Notes: a model not told the origin generated them from the letters alone. Counted from the stretch's first letter, positions 52,003-61,848 are shown. The stretch: DNA of 64,000 nt from Leucothrix mucor DSM 2157 (GCF_000419525.1 NZ_ATTE01000001.1:1364001-1428000); one strand, 5' to 3'. Translations and numbers: made by a program.

Positions 52003-52884
52003 TTATTCGATTAGCTCCCAAAAGGCTTTCACTAGCGGATTCTTCAGATTCCGCTTTAGTGTGAATAGCCCAATGTTGAAAGGCTCCAGTGCTGGCTGTA
52101 CGTTGAGTATCTGGATGCGTTCAGCCAGCGGACTATTATCCAAGACAATTTTAGGCACCACGCCCACGCCAAGCCCAAGGCTCACCATACTCACAATTGC
52201 CTCATAACCTTCTACTTGCGCATAGGTGCGAGGGTTAATCCCCATTGCTTTAAACCACTCATCCAAACGATTGCGGGCGATTCCGGTTTCAGATAACACC
52301 ATGGGCACACTGGCCCACGCTTCGGCGGAGTCTGGTTCGCTAATCGGGACATCAGGATCGAGTGGATTCACTGGCGCAATAAAGACCAGTGGGGTCATTG
52401 AGAGTGGTTTAAAGGTTACTTCACGCGGCAGCGAATTAGGGTGCGCCGCGATACAAATATCCTCATGACCGGCAGCAATTCGACTAATCGCAAGCTCCGG
52501 AACGCCCGTATGAAGTTTGATTTCAATCCCCGGATAGTCAGGCCGGAAGCGGTTTAGCAGGTCAAACAGAATGCTGTAAGAGGCGGTGACTGAGCAATAT
52601 AAACTAATTTTTCCCTGCAACTCGCCACTGTTATCGGCGAGCTCCTTGCGGATGAGTTGCCATTGATTGCTGGCTTCATTGGCATATTTCAGAAAGGTTT
52701 TCCCTTCATTGGTTAGCGTCACCTTGCGATTATCGCGATTAAACAGGCGCACATCCAACTCTTCTTCAAGCTGTCGAATATTTCGCGAGAGCGCTGAAAC
52801 GCTGACATTGCAGACCTCGCTGGCTTTACCGAAGTGCAGGCTTTTGGCGAGGGCTAAGAAGTTGTTTAGGTTGCGTGTGTTCAT
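52003..52884 (-). CDS. ilvY: IlvY, LysR-type activator
   Basis: A 293-residue LysR regulator whose motifs match E. coli IlvY: SLHFGKASEVCNVSVSALSR in the helix-turn-helix, LYCSVTASYSILFDLL early in the effector domain, YEAIVSMVSLGLGVGVVP, and the C-terminal PFNIGLFTLKRNLKNPLVKA. In E. coli it activates ilvC in response to acetolactate or acetohydroxybutyrate and sits directly beside ilvC. Here it is divergent from dsdA instead, and ilvC lies 2 kb away beyond two genes. DsdC, the usual D-serine regulator, is a different LysR subfamily, so the IlvY assignment is favoured. Confidence 0.85.
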   Translation of the reverse strand: MNTRNLNNFLALAKSLHFGKASEVCNVSVSALSRNIRQLEEELDVRLFNRDNRKVTLTNEGKTFLKYANEASNQWQLIRKELADNSGELQGKISLYCSVTASYSILFDLLNRFRPDYPGIEIKLHTGVPELAISRIAAGHEDICIAAHPNSLPREVTFKPLSMTPLVFIAPVNPLDPDVPISEPDSAEAWASVPMVLSETGIARNRLDEWFKAMGINPRTYAQVEGYEAIVSMVSLGLGVGVVPKIVLDNSPLAERIQILNVQPALEPFNIGLFTLKRNLKNPLVKAFWELIE

Positions 52885-52991
52885 GGGAATAATAGTAACT
52901 CAGTATCAGTGACTATGGTTTTAAGTTGTGAAAGTATGTAGGCCTAATGATCATAAATTTTATCCTCCACGATTTAATATAGGATGTCGCC

Positions 52992-54308
52992 GTGTCCCCA
53001 GTCTCAGATCTCCTCGACCAATACAAAACTACGTTTCCAGAAATCACCGATATTGCTCAAGCGAAAGAAGTATTTTGGAAAAATCCAAAGTTGTTGCCAT
53101 ATGAGCAAGCCAAGCATTTAAGTGAGTTTACTGAGGTTTCAGAGCAGGGTGCTGCTAATCGTTTAGCGCGCTTTGCGCCTTACATCATGAGTGCTTTTCC
53201 TGAGACTAAAGCGTCTGGTGGGATTATAGAGTCTGAACTGGTAGAAGTACCGAATGCGCTTGCCAAGTTAGAAGCCTACTACGGGAAAGCACTAGTAGGG
53301 CGCTTGATGGTAAAACTTGATTGCAACCTTCCCATTGCTGGCTCGGTAAAGGCGCGTGGTGGGATTTATGAAGTGCTGAAATATGCTGAAACGCTGGCCA
53401 TAGAAAATGGATTGGTATCGAAAGGTGATGACTATTCGGTGTTTGATTCAGATGGGTTTAGAGCGTTCTTTAGTGACTACTCGATTGTGGTCGGCTCGAC
53501 AGGGAACTTAGGGCTGAGTATTGGCATTATGGGCGCGAGTTTAGGGCTGAAAGCTACCGTGCACATGTCCGCCGATGCGAGGCAGTGGAAGAAGGATTTA
53601 CTGCGCTCTAAAGGCGTTACGGTTATTGAATATGAATCGGACTATAGCCATGCGGTTGAGCAAGGTCGCTTAGAGTCTTCCCAAGACCCCAAAAGTCATT
53701 TTGTGGATGATGAGTCCTCGAAAGACTTATTCCTTGGTTACTCAGTCGCAGCTAGGCGCTTACAGCAACAGTTGATTGCTCAGGGAATTGCGGTTGATGC
53801 TGAGCATCCGCTGTATATCTATTTGCCTTGTGGCGTGGGCGGTGGTCCTGGTGGAATTAGTTTTGGTATGAAGCTGGTATTTGGCGATCATGTGCATTGC
53901 TACTTTGTTGAGCCAACCCATGCGCCAGCGGTATTACTGGGAATGGGAACCGGACAGCACGAAAACATTAGCGCGCAGGATATTGGTTTGGATGGTTTGA
54001 CCGCTGCTGATGGCTTAGCAGTGAGTCGAGCATCTGGCATGGTGTGTCGGGAGATGGAGCCGCTTTTAGATGGTGTATTCACGCTTGATGATCAGGAGTT
54101 ATTTAAGTTGTTAGCGCTAGTGTTTGATGCAGAGGGAATCAAGGTCGAGCCTTCTGCGGCGGCGGGCTTGGCCGGTATTGCCAGAGTTTTACAAGCAGAT
54201 GGGGCTTTAGAGAGTAAGGCGACGCATATTGTTTGGGCTACTGGTGGCAGTATGGTGCCGGATGAGGAATGGCAGGGCTATTATCAAAACGGGGTAGAGG
54301 CACGTTAG
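52992..54308 (+). CDS. dsdA: D-serine ammonia-lyase
   Basis: A 438-residue PLP enzyme turning D-serine into pyruvate and ammonia. The PLP lysine lies in [14 protein letters not shown], the glycine-rich phosphate loop in [11 protein letters not shown], and a second glycine loop in [15 protein letters not shown], all as in DsdA. Length is typical. The GTG start has AGGA about eight bases upstream. It is divergent from ilvY with a gap of about 107 bases. The product pyruvate feeds valine synthesis through acetolactate, which could explain a shared regulator, but no DsdC-like protein or D-serine transporter is present. Confidence 0.92.
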   Translation: MSPVSDLLDQYKTTFPEITDIAQAKEVFWKNPKLLPYEQAKHLSEFTEVSEQGAANRLARFAPYIMSAFPETKASGGIIESELVEVPNALAKLEAYYGKALVGRLMVKLDCNLPIAGSVKARGGIYEVLKYAETLAIENGLVSKGDDYSVFDSDGFRAFFSDYSIVVGSTGNLGLSIGIMGASLGLKATVHMSADARQWKKDLLRSKGVTVIEYESDYSHAVEQGRLESSQDPKSHFVDDESSKDLFLGYSVAARRLQQQLIAQGIAVDAEHPLYIYLPCGVGGGPGGISFGMKLVFGDHVHCYFVEPTHAPAVLLGMGTGQHENISAQDIGLDGLTAADGLAVSRASGMVCREMEPLLDGVFTLDDQELFKLLALVFDAEGIKVEPSAAAGLAGIARVLQADGALESKATHIVWATGGSMVPDEEWQGYYQNGVEAR

Positions 54309-54425
54309 TACTGACAATCCCCAAGAGGAATTAGGTGGAGGTATGTTTTAGCCGTAAAAGAGGCATTATATTGATGCGCCGTGTATAATACGCCGCTGAT
54401 TAAATTAGCCTGATAGGCAGGTAAC

Positions 54426-54809
54426 ATGAAAGAGTGTAATTCATGCGGCAAGTGCTGCATCAAATACAGCAACGGACAGCTTTCGGCCTCAGAAGAGGAA
54501 GTAAAGTACTGGGAAGTTTTCAAACCAGAAATCGCTGAATACGTGCGAAATGGTGAGCTTTGGTTAAGCCCTGACACGGGCAAACTAATCGAACGCTGCC
54601 CATGGTTGAAGAAAGCACCCAACTCCAATGTGTATACCTGCGATATTTACTACGACCGGCCTGATGACTGCCGTTTCTATCCCACCACCATTGCTGAAAT
54701 GGTTAAGGATGAATGCGAGATGCTGGAGTCCTACGACTTTGTAAACGTCAAGCAGGCGCAGATCAGGTTGGATAGAATCATGGCAGATAGCCGGCCAGCG
54801 GTAGAGTAG
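54426..54809 (+). CDS. YkgJ-type cysteine cluster protein
   Basis: A 127-residue protein with the YkgJ/YcgN pattern: CNSCGKCCIKYSNGQLSASE at the start, then CPWLKKAPNSNVYTC and later RPDDCRFYP. The cysteines probably bind a metal or an iron-sulfur cluster. It is preceded by a TATAAT (54384-54389) and lies between dsdA and ilvC. Function is unknown. Its position next to ilvC is probably neighbourly rather than functional. Confidence 0.85.
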   Translation: MKECNSCGKCCIKYSNGQLSASEEEVKYWEVFKPEIAEYVRNGELWLSPDTGKLIERCPWLKKAPNSNVYTCDIYYDRPDDCRFYPTTIAEMVKDECEMLESYDFVNVKQAQIRLDRIMADSRPAVE

Positions 54810-54837
54810 CGCGATACCGTTGCAAAAACTGGGATAC

Positions 54838-54869
54838 AGCATTTCATTTATATCAATTTACGAAATGCT
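54838..54869. promoter_or_regulatory. Inverted repeat upstream of ilvC, candidate IlvY operator
   Basis: Arms agcatttc and gaaatgct pair perfectly around a 16-base AT-rich centre. It lies 59 bases before the ilvC ATG and just before a TATAAA -10 candidate with a poor -35, the arrangement of an activator-dependent promoter. Confidence 0.5.
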
Positions 54870-54928
54870 GAGCATCCTATAAACTGCGCACATAATTCAT
54901 TCGATACACCCCACATACGGAAATTTTT

Positions 54929-56404
54929 ATGTCTAACAACTACTTCAACACCTTGCCACTCCGTGAGCAACTTGAGCAATTGGCAAAATGCCGCTTTATG
55001 GACCTGTCTGAGTTTTCAGATGGCGTTGCAGCGCTGAAAGGCAAGAAAATGGTCGTCATTGGTTGTGGCGCACAGGGCTTAAACCAAGGTTTGAACCTGC
55101 GTGATAGTGGTCTGGATGTATCTTACACCTTGCGTGCAGAAGCGATTGAGCAAAAGCGTCAATCCTGGAAGAACGCAACAGAGAACGGCTTCACAGTCGG
55201 TACTTATGAAGAGCTGATTCCGACTGCTGACGTGGTATTAAACCTGACACCTGATAAGCAGCACACTGCGGTTGTTAACGCGGTAATGCCTTTGATGAAG
55301 CAGGGCGCTTGTCTGTCTTACTCTCACGGTTTCAATATCGTTGAAGAAGGCATGAAGATTCGTGAAGATTTGACAGTCATCATGGTTGCACCTAAGTGCC
55401 CGGGTTCTGAAGTTCGTGCTGAATACGTACGTGGTTTCGGTGTTCCAACACTGATCGCAGTACACGAAGATAACGATCCTAAAGGCGAAGGTCTGGCTTT
55501 GGCTAAGGCCTACGCTGTCGGAACCGGCGGTCACAAGGCTGGCGTTCTGATGTCTTCATTCATCGCTGAAGTGAAGTCTGACCTGATGGGTGAGCAGACT
55601 ATCCTTTGCGGTATGTTGCAGACAGGTTCTTTGTTGTGCTTCGACAAAATGGTTGAAGAAGGCATCGATGCTGGCTACGCCTCTAAGTTGATTCAGTTCG
55701 GTTGGGAAACTGTGACTGAAGCACTGAAATACGGCGGCGTGACTAACATGCTGGATCGTTTGTCTAACCCTGCAAAAATCAAAGCATTCGACCTGTCTGA
55801 AGAATTGAAATTGATCATGCGTCCGCTATACAACAAGCATCAGGATGACATCATCGACGGTACTTTCTCTCGCACCATGATGGAAGATTGGGCGAATGAT
55901 GATAAGAACCTGTTGGGCTGGAGAGCTGAGACTGCTGAAACTGCATTCGAAAAGACACCTGCTGGCGATGTTGAAATCTCTGAGCAAGAGTATTTCGACA
56001 ACGGCATTCTGATGGTTGCGATGGTTAAAGCGGGTGTTGAGTTGGCCTTTGAGACCATGACTGCGGCGGGTATCGTTGCTGATTCTGCCTACTACGAGTC
56101 ACTGCACGAGACACCACTGATCGCTAACACGATCGCTCGTAAGAAGTTGTATGAGATGAACGCGACAATCTCTGACACCGCTGAGTACGGTTGCTACTTG
56201 TACAACCACGCGTGTCTGCCACTGTTGGGCGATTTCATGAAAGGCATCAAGACTGACGTAATTGGTAAAGGTCTGGAGCTGGATGATATGGGCGTTGATA
56301 ACGCGCGTCTGATCGAAGTGAACGCAGCACTGCGCAGCCACCCAGTTGAAGCGATCGGCGCAACATTGCGTGGTCACATGGCTGATATGAAGAAAATCGT
56401 TTAA
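54929..56404 (+). CDS. ilvC: Ketol-acid reductoisomerase, class II
   Basis: A 491-residue enzyme of valine and isoleucine synthesis that isomerises and reduces acetolactate or acetohydroxybutyrate using NADPH. The Rossmann motif [20 protein letters not shown] lies near residue 40, followed by [12 protein letters not shown]; the length and a duplicated helical domain match the long E. coli type. Metal-binding segments include [14 protein letters not shown] and the later repeat. Codon use is visibly optimised compared with neighbours, consistent with high expression. Its own promoter region carries a palindrome, and a strong terminator follows. Confidence 0.96.
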   Translation: MSNNYFNTLPLREQLEQLAKCRFMDLSEFSDGVAALKGKKMVVIGCGAQGLNQGLNLRDSGLDVSYTLRAEAIEQKRQSWKNATENGFTVGTYEELIPTADVVLNLTPDKQHTAVVNAVMPLMKQGACLSYSHGFNIVEEGMKIREDLTVIMVAPKCPGSEVRAEYVRGFGVPTLIAVHEDNDPKGEGLALAKAYAVGTGGHKAGVLMSSFIAEVKSDLMGEQTILCGMLQTGSLLCFDKMVEEGIDAGYASKLIQFGWETVTEALKYGGVTNMLDRLSNPAKIKAFDLSEELKLIMRPLYNKHQDDIIDGTFSRTMMEDWANDDKNLLGWRAETAETAFEKTPAGDVEISEQEYFDNGILMVAMVKAGVELAFETMTAAGIVADSAYYESLHETPLIANTIARKKLYEMNATISDTAEYGCYLYNHACLPLLGDFMKGIKTDVIGKGLELDDMGVDNARLIEVNAALRSHPVEAIGATLRGHMADMKKIV

Positions 56405-56457
56405 TTTACGATGAGTATTCAGGCTCATGCGCTATGTGTGAGCCTTGTTAGATGATT

Positions 56458-56491
56458 AAAAAAGGGCTGAGATTTTTCTCGGCCTTTTTTT
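56458..56491 (+). terminator. Rho-independent terminator of ilvC
   Basis: A stem agggctgag with ctcggcctt (two G-T pairs), flanked by an A-run and a T-run, lies about 55 bases past the stop. Confidence 0.85.
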
Positions 56492-56579
56492 CAGGTTTTT
56501 TATAGTGCTTGCTTGGCCTCAAAGTGGTTTAACTCTGATTTTTGAGCAGTGCAAGCGTGATATTTTGTGAGGTATTCCC

Positions 56580-58019
56580 ATGACGGATAAGGTCTCGGCT
56601 GTTGGTTCCATTGTTCTGAAGGACTTAACAGTCAACTTCGATGATCGTTTTCAGTTAAACACCATCAACTGGCAAATCGAGCCTAATCAGCATTGGATGA
56701 TTAGCGGAGCCAATGGTGCGGGCAAGTCAGCACTGGCGGCCGTATTGGCAGGCTATGGCGAGATTACCTCCGGTGAGCTTGAGGGAATTCCACCTCGCGT
56801 TGGTTTAGTCTCGTTTGAAGCTCAGGCCGAACTCATTGCGGCAGAGCTTAAAAAAGACGATGCCGATATCATGGATGTGATCTCAGAAGGTACGCCAGTG
56901 GCTGAACTGCTGGAGCGTGATTGTGCTGATCATGCCTTGGCTCTGGAGTTAGCCACCGCTTTTGGTATTGAGCCATTACTGGATCGTGCTTTCAGAAAGC
57001 TATCCACCGGCGAATCCCGCAAAGTCATGCTGATACGCGCGCTGGCCAATAAGCCAGACTTACTGGTGTTAGATGAGCCGTTTGACGGGCTTGATGTCAA
57101 TATGTTCGCGCTATTGCAGGACTACCTGACCAGCTTAAGCAAAACGGTTCCAATGATCATTGTGCTGAATCGCTTTGATGAGAGCCCGGCGTTTGTTACT
57201 GATATTGCCTATGTCGATAATGGCGAACTACGTCATCAAATCAAACGCAGCGATGAGCAGGCTTATGGTGAGCTTTATCAGCTGTTACATCTGAAAACCA
57301 CTGATCTTGAAGTGCCGCCAATTGACCCCGAAACCGCCATTCCTCAGCTTGATCCTACTCAGCCACTGGTACGCTTAAAAGGCGCAAGTATTCGCTATGG
57401 CGAGACAGAGATTTTCACAGATTTAGACTGGACCATTCAGCCCAATGAGCATTGGCAGTTAAGCGGCCCAAATGGTAGTGGAAAAACGGGATTGTTGTCG
57501 TTGATTACGGGTGATCATCCGCAATGCTATGTGAATGATATTTTTGTATTTGGTTTTCAACGCGGTAGCGGCGAAAGTATCTGGCAGATTAAGCAGTTTA
57601 TTGGCTATGTCTCGACTGCATTGCAGTGGGAGTATCGGGTTGGCACCAGCGTGCGCAATGTGATTATTTCAGGTTTTTACGACAGCATCGGTTTGTATAC
57701 CAAGTGTACTGATCGGCAGCGGGCGATTGCAGATCAGTGGTTGGAATTGTTGGGCATGACCGATCGAGCTGATCAGCCGTTTAATAAGCTCTCGTATGGC
57801 GACCAGCGTTTATTATTGATTGCACGAGCTATGGTTAAGCACCCGCCGTTGTTGATTTTAGATGAGCCCTGTTTAGGGCTGGATGATATGAATCGCCAAT
57901 TGGTGTTGGCGTTGATTGAGAAGATTTGTGCGGGGAGTGAAACAGCGGTGTTGTACGTTAACCATCACCCAGAAGATAAAATAAAAGGCATCGATCAGTA
58001 TTTGGCGCTGGGGAGTTAA
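56580..58019 (+). CDS. Double ABC ATPase, ModF/PhrA-like
   Basis: A 479-residue cytoplasmic protein with two ATP-binding cassettes. The first has GANGAGKSALAAVL, signature LSTGESRKVML and LLVLDEPFDGLD. The second has GPNGSGKTGLLSLI, LSYGDQRLLLIA and LLILDEPCLGLD. The protein resembles ModF (PhrA) of the molybdate locus, an ATPase with no permease that may act in molybdenum handling or DNA repair. No molybdate genes are adjacent. It lies 78 bases before the FadL gene; shared transcription is possible. Confidence 0.88.
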   Translation: MTDKVSAVGSIVLKDLTVNFDDRFQLNTINWQIEPNQHWMISGANGAGKSALAAVLAGYGEITSGELEGIPPRVGLVSFEAQAELIAAELKKDDADIMDVISEGTPVAELLERDCADHALALELATAFGIEPLLDRAFRKLSTGESRKVMLIRALANKPDLLVLDEPFDGLDVNMFALLQDYLTSLSKTVPMIIVLNRFDESPAFVTDIAYVDNGELRHQIKRSDEQAYGELYQLLHLKTTDLEVPPIDPETAIPQLDPTQPLVRLKGASIRYGETEIFTDLDWTIQPNEHWQLSGPNGSGKTGLLSLITGDHPQCYVNDIFVFGFQRGSGESIWQIKQFIGYVSTALQWEYRVGTSVRNVIISGFYDSIGLYTKCTDRQRAIADQWLELLGMTDRADQPFNKLSYGDQRLLLIARAMVKHPPLLILDEPCLGLDDMNRQLVLALIEKICAGSETAVLYVNHHPEDKIKGIDQYLALGS

Positions 58020-58097
58020 TCCCAAGCTTGGGCGTCGACTCAGGTAAGCCACACATTAAAAATCGATAATAAAAGTACTGCAAAATTGGAGAAAATA

Positions 58098-59501
58098 ATG
58101 ACCAAAAACTATAAAAGACGGTCGGGCTTATTAATAGGCGCTTTACTGGCGTCACCTTGTACCTTTGCAACCAACGGCATGTTGCTGGAAGGCATGGGGC
58201 CAGAGTCTGCGGGCATGGGCGGCGTTTCACAAGCCGTTGAAAATGGCACGGCGGCAATGATCAATAACCCTGCCACGTTGGGCTTGATGGATTCCGCGAG
58301 TGGGCGCTTTGATTTTGCGGTGGGTAACTTGCGCCCTGATGTCAGCACTGACTTTATGGGGATGAATGCCGAGTCAGATGGCGACTCGTATCTGATGCCA
58401 GCGCTTGGCTATGTACGCAAAGGTGAACGACTGGCTTATGGTATCGGCGTATTTTCTCAGGGAGGTATGGGAACAGAATATGGCTCGGATACCTTTTTAG
58501 GTCAGGCAGCGGGCGGCACTGCACGTTCCGAGGTCGGTATTGGTTCGGTACTGTTTCCCGTGTCTTATGATGTGAATGATAGGCTCACGGTTGGTGGTAC
58601 GTTGCAATATGTGTGGGGCGGCGTGGATATGATTTTTGGTATGCCAGTGGGTGATACCAGCGGCGTGACGGCTCCAAATCCCGGAACCTTTGCTGACTTT
58701 ACGCCAGGCGCACCAAATGTTTTGGGCTCGGCTAATGGCACGTTGTTTAATAGTTTAGGGCCTGCTTTAGCCGATGGCAGTATTGCGGGTAATGACTCGG
58801 CTGTCTTTAATTTTTCCAATGATAATGACTTCTCCGGTGAGGCGAATGGTGATGGCATTGGTGGCTCGTTGGGTCTGATGTATCAGGCAACTGCTCGCTT
58901 ACGCTTGGGTGGCTCATACCGTGCTAAAACCAATCTGAGTGATTTTAAAGGCAATGGCTCGATGGATATCGTTAGCGGGACTGATGGCTCCACCAAGATG
59001 AGCTTTCCTGGTGAATACACTATTAAAGACTTTCAGTTTCCGGCGGTTAGTTCCGTTGGCTTAGCTTACCAAGCGACCCCCGCCACTTTGCTGGCCTTGG
59101 ATGTCAGCCACATCGATTGGTCTGATGTAATGGACGATTTTAAAATGAGCTTTACGGCCGATGGCGGGGCGGGTTCGGTCGACGTTGCCATGAAGCAAAA
59201 CTGGAAAGATCAGAATGTGGTTAAGCTAGGTGTAGAGCATGCGATCAGTACTAAAACGAAAGTGCGCGCAGGGCTTAATTTGGCAAGTAATCCGGTACCG
59301 GATGAGTATTTAAATCCTTTATTTCCGGCAATTATTGAAAATCATGTGACAGCGGGTTTTACGCATCGTCTGAATGCCAAAAGTGCCGTTTCTGGTGCAA
59401 TTTCCCATGCGCCAGAGGTTGAGCAAACCAACAGCAATACGGGCATGACTTCCAGTCATTCCCAGACTAATCTGCAGTTTATGTATTCCCGTACTTTCTG
59501 A
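58098..59501 (+). CDS. FadL/OmpP1-family outer-membrane transporter
   Basis: A 467-residue beta-barrel precursor. The signal peptide (LLIGALLASPCTFA) is followed by the hallmark mature N-terminus ATNGMLLEGMGPESAGMGGV and then GTAAMINNPATLGLM, the hatch domain of FadL. The chain ends in phenylalanine (YSRTF), the barrel sorting signal. The family imports long-chain fatty acids or aromatic hydrocarbons. I chose the ATG at 58098, about 5 bases after GGAGAA, over a TTG at 58086. A long insertion of loops near residues 180-270 is within the family's range. No fatty-acid genes are adjacent. Confidence 0.93.
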   Translation: MTKNYKRRSGLLIGALLASPCTFATNGMLLEGMGPESAGMGGVSQAVENGTAAMINNPATLGLMDSASGRFDFAVGNLRPDVSTDFMGMNAESDGDSYLMPALGYVRKGERLAYGIGVFSQGGMGTEYGSDTFLGQAAGGTARSEVGIGSVLFPVSYDVNDRLTVGGTLQYVWGGVDMIFGMPVGDTSGVTAPNPGTFADFTPGAPNVLGSANGTLFNSLGPALADGSIAGNDSAVFNFSNDNDFSGEANGDGIGGSLGLMYQATARLRLGGSYRAKTNLSDFKGNGSMDIVSGTDGSTKMSFPGEYTIKDFQFPAVSSVGLAYQATPATLLALDVSHIDWSDVMDDFKMSFTADGGAGSVDVAMKQNWKDQNVVKLGVEHAISTKTKVRAGLNLASNPVPDEYLNPLFPAIIENHVTAGFTHRLNAKSAVSGAISHAPEVEQTNSNTGMTSSHSQTNLQFMYSRTF

Positions 59502-59540
59502 ATAAATCCTAAGGCGCGGCAGTTGTCGCGCTTGGAATTG

Positions 59541-59575
59541 CGAGGTTCGGTGCAGCAGTCGTCTGCACCGCCTCG
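59541..59575 (+). terminator. Hairpin after the FadL gene
   Basis: Arms cggtgcag and ctgcaccg pair perfectly around a seven-base loop, extended by cgagg with cctcg across a two-base bulge. There is little T-run after it, so a factor-dependent or weak terminator is likely. Confidence 0.55.
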
Positions 59576-59738
59576 TAATCTAAGTAGTTTCCACAGTTCC
59601 TTACGTACAACAACGAATAGTTTATTCACTGCAGATGAGTGACTATTCTATTTGAGATGGGCGTATTTTTACTGAATTAATGACTCAGAGTCTTCAGTAA
59701 GCAATGGCTCGATTAAATTAGTCATGTAAGGAAACCCT

Positions 59739-60596
59739 ATGTTGCAGTTTATCCCCGTATTTGATGGCAATACCATTGCCGTGCGTGCTTCCGGTAAATT
59801 AAGCCATGAAGACTACCAGAATTTTTTGCCCAAATTAGAAGAACAAATTAAGCAGTTCGGCAAGGTCTCGATACTGTTTGAATTTGAAGATTTCAGCGGA
59901 TGGGATCTGGAAGCCGCTAAAGATGATTACGACTTTGGCATGCAGCACCTAGATGACTTTGAACGCATTGCGATGGTCGGTAATAAAGCGTGGGAGCGCT
60001 GGATGTCTTTAATCGCCAAACCATTCTTGCCTTCAGGTGACGTGCGTTACTTTAATCATGAAAACTTGCAAGCAGCGTGGGATTGGTTGCGTGAAAATCA
60101 TGCGTCTGAAGAGACAGAAACATCCTTATCACCGTACAAAAACATTGTAGTTGCGGTCGACTTCTCCGACGCATCAAAGTACGCCTGCGAGCGCGCTATC
60201 GAACTAGCCAAGCTTTATGATGCCTCCTTAACCGTTTTAAGCATTGCCCCAGAGTATGGTTTTTTGGCTCTGTATGGCGACTCCATTGATGGCTATTTGG
60301 TGAATGATAATATGGTCGGTGATCAAGTCGAGCGGCGTATTAAAGCAACTGAGGCACAGATGAGTGCATTTGTGGGTGAGTTAAATGCTGGTGCTAAAGT
60401 GAATAGCAAAGTCATTTATGGCAATAAAAAATACAGCATCGTATCCTTTTTAGAAGCACAGAAGACCGACCTCGTTATCTTTGCTGCGGCTAAGAAAAAA
60501 GGGCTAAATACCTTGTTAGGCTCAACCCCGCAGTATGTTCAGAACCATAGCCGCGCTGAAGTATTACTTATTCCTGTTCAGGACTCAGCTTTTTAA
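59739..60596 (+). CDS. SpoIIAA-like/STAS-UspA fusion protein
   Basis: A 285-residue protein. Residues about 1-125 match the SpoIIAA-like family (PF11964): HEDYQNFLPKLEEQIKQFGK, then FSGWDLEAAKDDYDFGMQH. Residues about 132-283 are a universal stress protein: YKNIVVAVDFSDASKYACER at the start and GLNTLLGSTPQYVQNHSRAE, the ATP-loop region with GST, at the end. The nucleotide-binding UspA type is likely. The Crp/Fnr gene starts 48 bases later on the same strand, so stress response and regulator are probably co-expressed. The two domains are usually found in separate proteins. Confidence 0.88.
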   Translation: MLQFIPVFDGNTIAVRASGKLSHEDYQNFLPKLEEQIKQFGKVSILFEFEDFSGWDLEAAKDDYDFGMQHLDDFERIAMVGNKAWERWMSLIAKPFLPSGDVRYFNHENLQAAWDWLRENHASEETETSLSPYKNIVVAVDFSDASKYACERAIELAKLYDASLTVLSIAPEYGFLALYGDSIDGYLVNDNMVGDQVERRIKATEAQMSAFVGELNAGAKVNSKVIYGNKKYSIVSFLEAQKTDLVIFAAAKKKGLNTLLGSTPQYVQNHSRAEVLLIPVQDSAF

Positions 60597-60644
60597 TCGA
60601 TTTCCGTACTTCCTTAAGCCTTGCTCTTCAACGAGACTATTCAG

Positions 60645-61373
60645 ATGGGTGATCTAAATAATAATTCACGCCTGGACGTTGCGACCAACATACGCACCTT
60701 AAACCCTGGTGCGTTTGTTATTCAGGAAGGCGCATTTTTATTTAGAGCCGGCGATAGGCTGGATGGGCTTTACAGAGTCAACTCCGGCTCTGTAAAGCTA
60801 TACAGAATTAGCGAAGAAGGTGAGATTAAAATCATCGGGTTTTATTTGCAGAGTGATCTGATTGGCCTTGATGCTTTGGCTGATGGGATCAGTCGCTCAA
60901 ACGCGCTTACTATGGATATCTCTAATATCTCATTGATTCCTTTTACCACCATTTTCCATCATCCGAAGGGCTTTGATCACGAAGGCTTTATTCATAAGCT
61001 GGGAGCCAGTTATAACCGGGATATGCGGCACTCGATTGTATTATCGCAGTTGACTAGTCGCAGGTTGGCTTGGTTCCTGCTTGAGTATTCCGATGCAATG
61101 GCGAAGTGCCACTTTAGTCCTGTTGAGTTTATTTTACCGATGAGCCGCACGGATATTGCCTTGTTTTTAGGTATGGCGGTTGAAACCCTGAGTCGCATGT
61201 TTGCGGGCTTACGCAAGCAAGGCATTCTGAGTATTGAGCACCGAAAAGTGCGGATTCTGGAGGTTGATAGCCTTCGAAAAATTGCTGATGGCAATACGGC
61301 TGAAGAGAATGAGCGTTGGGGAACAGATATTAACGGGCAAATGAATGGCAAAAAATCGGCACATGGCCATTAA
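60645..61373 (+). CDS. Crp/Fnr-family regulator without Fe-S cysteines
   Basis: A 242-residue regulator. A cyclic-nucleotide-type sensor fold (about 10-125) has EGAFLFRAGDRLDGLYRVNS. The helix-turn-helix reads PMSRTDIALFLGMAVETLSR, with the E-xx-SR recognition residues of Fnr. The N-terminal cysteine cluster of true Fnr is absent, so oxygen sensing through a 4Fe-4S cluster is not expected; the signal is unknown. The target site should resemble the Fnr box. I prefer the ATG at 60645; a TTG eight codons upstream is possible. It follows the SpoIIAA-UspA gene. Confidence 0.9.
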   Translation: MGDLNNNSRLDVATNIRTLNPGAFVIQEGAFLFRAGDRLDGLYRVNSGSVKLYRISEEGEIKIIGFYLQSDLIGLDALADGISRSNALTMDISNISLIPFTTIFHHPKGFDHEGFIHKLGASYNRDMRHSIVLSQLTSRRLAWFLLEYSDAMAKCHFSPVEFILPMSRTDIALFLGMAVETLSRMFAGLRKQGILSIEHRKVRILEVDSLRKIADGNTAEENERWGTDINGQMNGKKSAHGH

Positions 61374-61397
61374 ATACACGCTTTTCTACTAAAAAAA

Positions 61398-61432
61398 GCC
61401 AATACACACCATAAAGCGTGGTGTGTATTGGC
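61398..61432. terminator. Perfect 14-bp hairpin between convergent genes
   Basis: Arms gccaatacacacca and tggtgtgtattggc pair perfectly around a seven-base loop. The A-run before it is a T-run on the minus strand, so it terminates the lipoprotein gene and probably also the regulator gene. Confidence 0.9.
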
Positions 61433-61443
61433 CATTGTTACAT

Positions 61444-61848
61444 TTACATAATGCGATATTCTTTCCAGAACTCAGCACTAATTTCATGCCATTTAGTGAT
61501 TTGGGCGTTATTCAATATCTTCTTTAACTCGGTGTCTTTTTCTTGAATCAGTTTTATAAACTCTGCGCGTTTGTCCGTTTTAGGGTTTGTGGATGCAGCC
61601 AAGATATTGTATCTGACCGAGAAATCCTCATTCAGCAGCGCTGCTCTCACTCGTTGGCTCTCGTTTAAGCTCAAGGTTTCCACCATTTTGGCGGTGATTA
61701 TGGCAGCACGGTCACTCGGGTCTGTTGCATTAATTGTGTTCTCAATGCCTTGCTCTTTCATCTTTTCATGGCGAACACTTTGATACTCACTACAGGCTGT
61801 AAGGCCCGATACCGCTAAAATACCGATCAGTAGGATAGTCTTTTTCAT
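61444..61848 (-). CDS. Small lipoprotein of unknown function
   Basis: A 134-residue protein with a lipoprotein signal peptide: KKTILLIGILAVSGLTACSE with the lipobox LTAC, cysteine at 19. The mature chain is highly charged and mostly helical, including KRAEFIKLIQEKDTELKKIL near residues 93-112. This is reminiscent of small periplasmic proteins such as the Spy/CpxP type, but the signature LTxxQ is absent; a SLNESQRVRAALLNE stretch is only loosely similar. It is a single gene. Function is unknown. Confidence 0.8.
   Translation of the reverse strand: MKKTILLIGILAVSGLTACSEYQSVRHEKMKEQGIENTINATDPSDRAAIITAKMVETLSLNESQRVRAALLNEDFSVRYNILAASTNPKTDKRAEFIKLIQEKDTELKKILNNAQITKWHEISAEFWKEYRIM

Noticed and set aside
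60645-61373. Calling the regulator a true oxygen-sensing Fnr
   Set aside because: The N-terminal cysteine cluster needed for a 4Fe-4S cluster is missing, although the recognition helix is Fnr-like.
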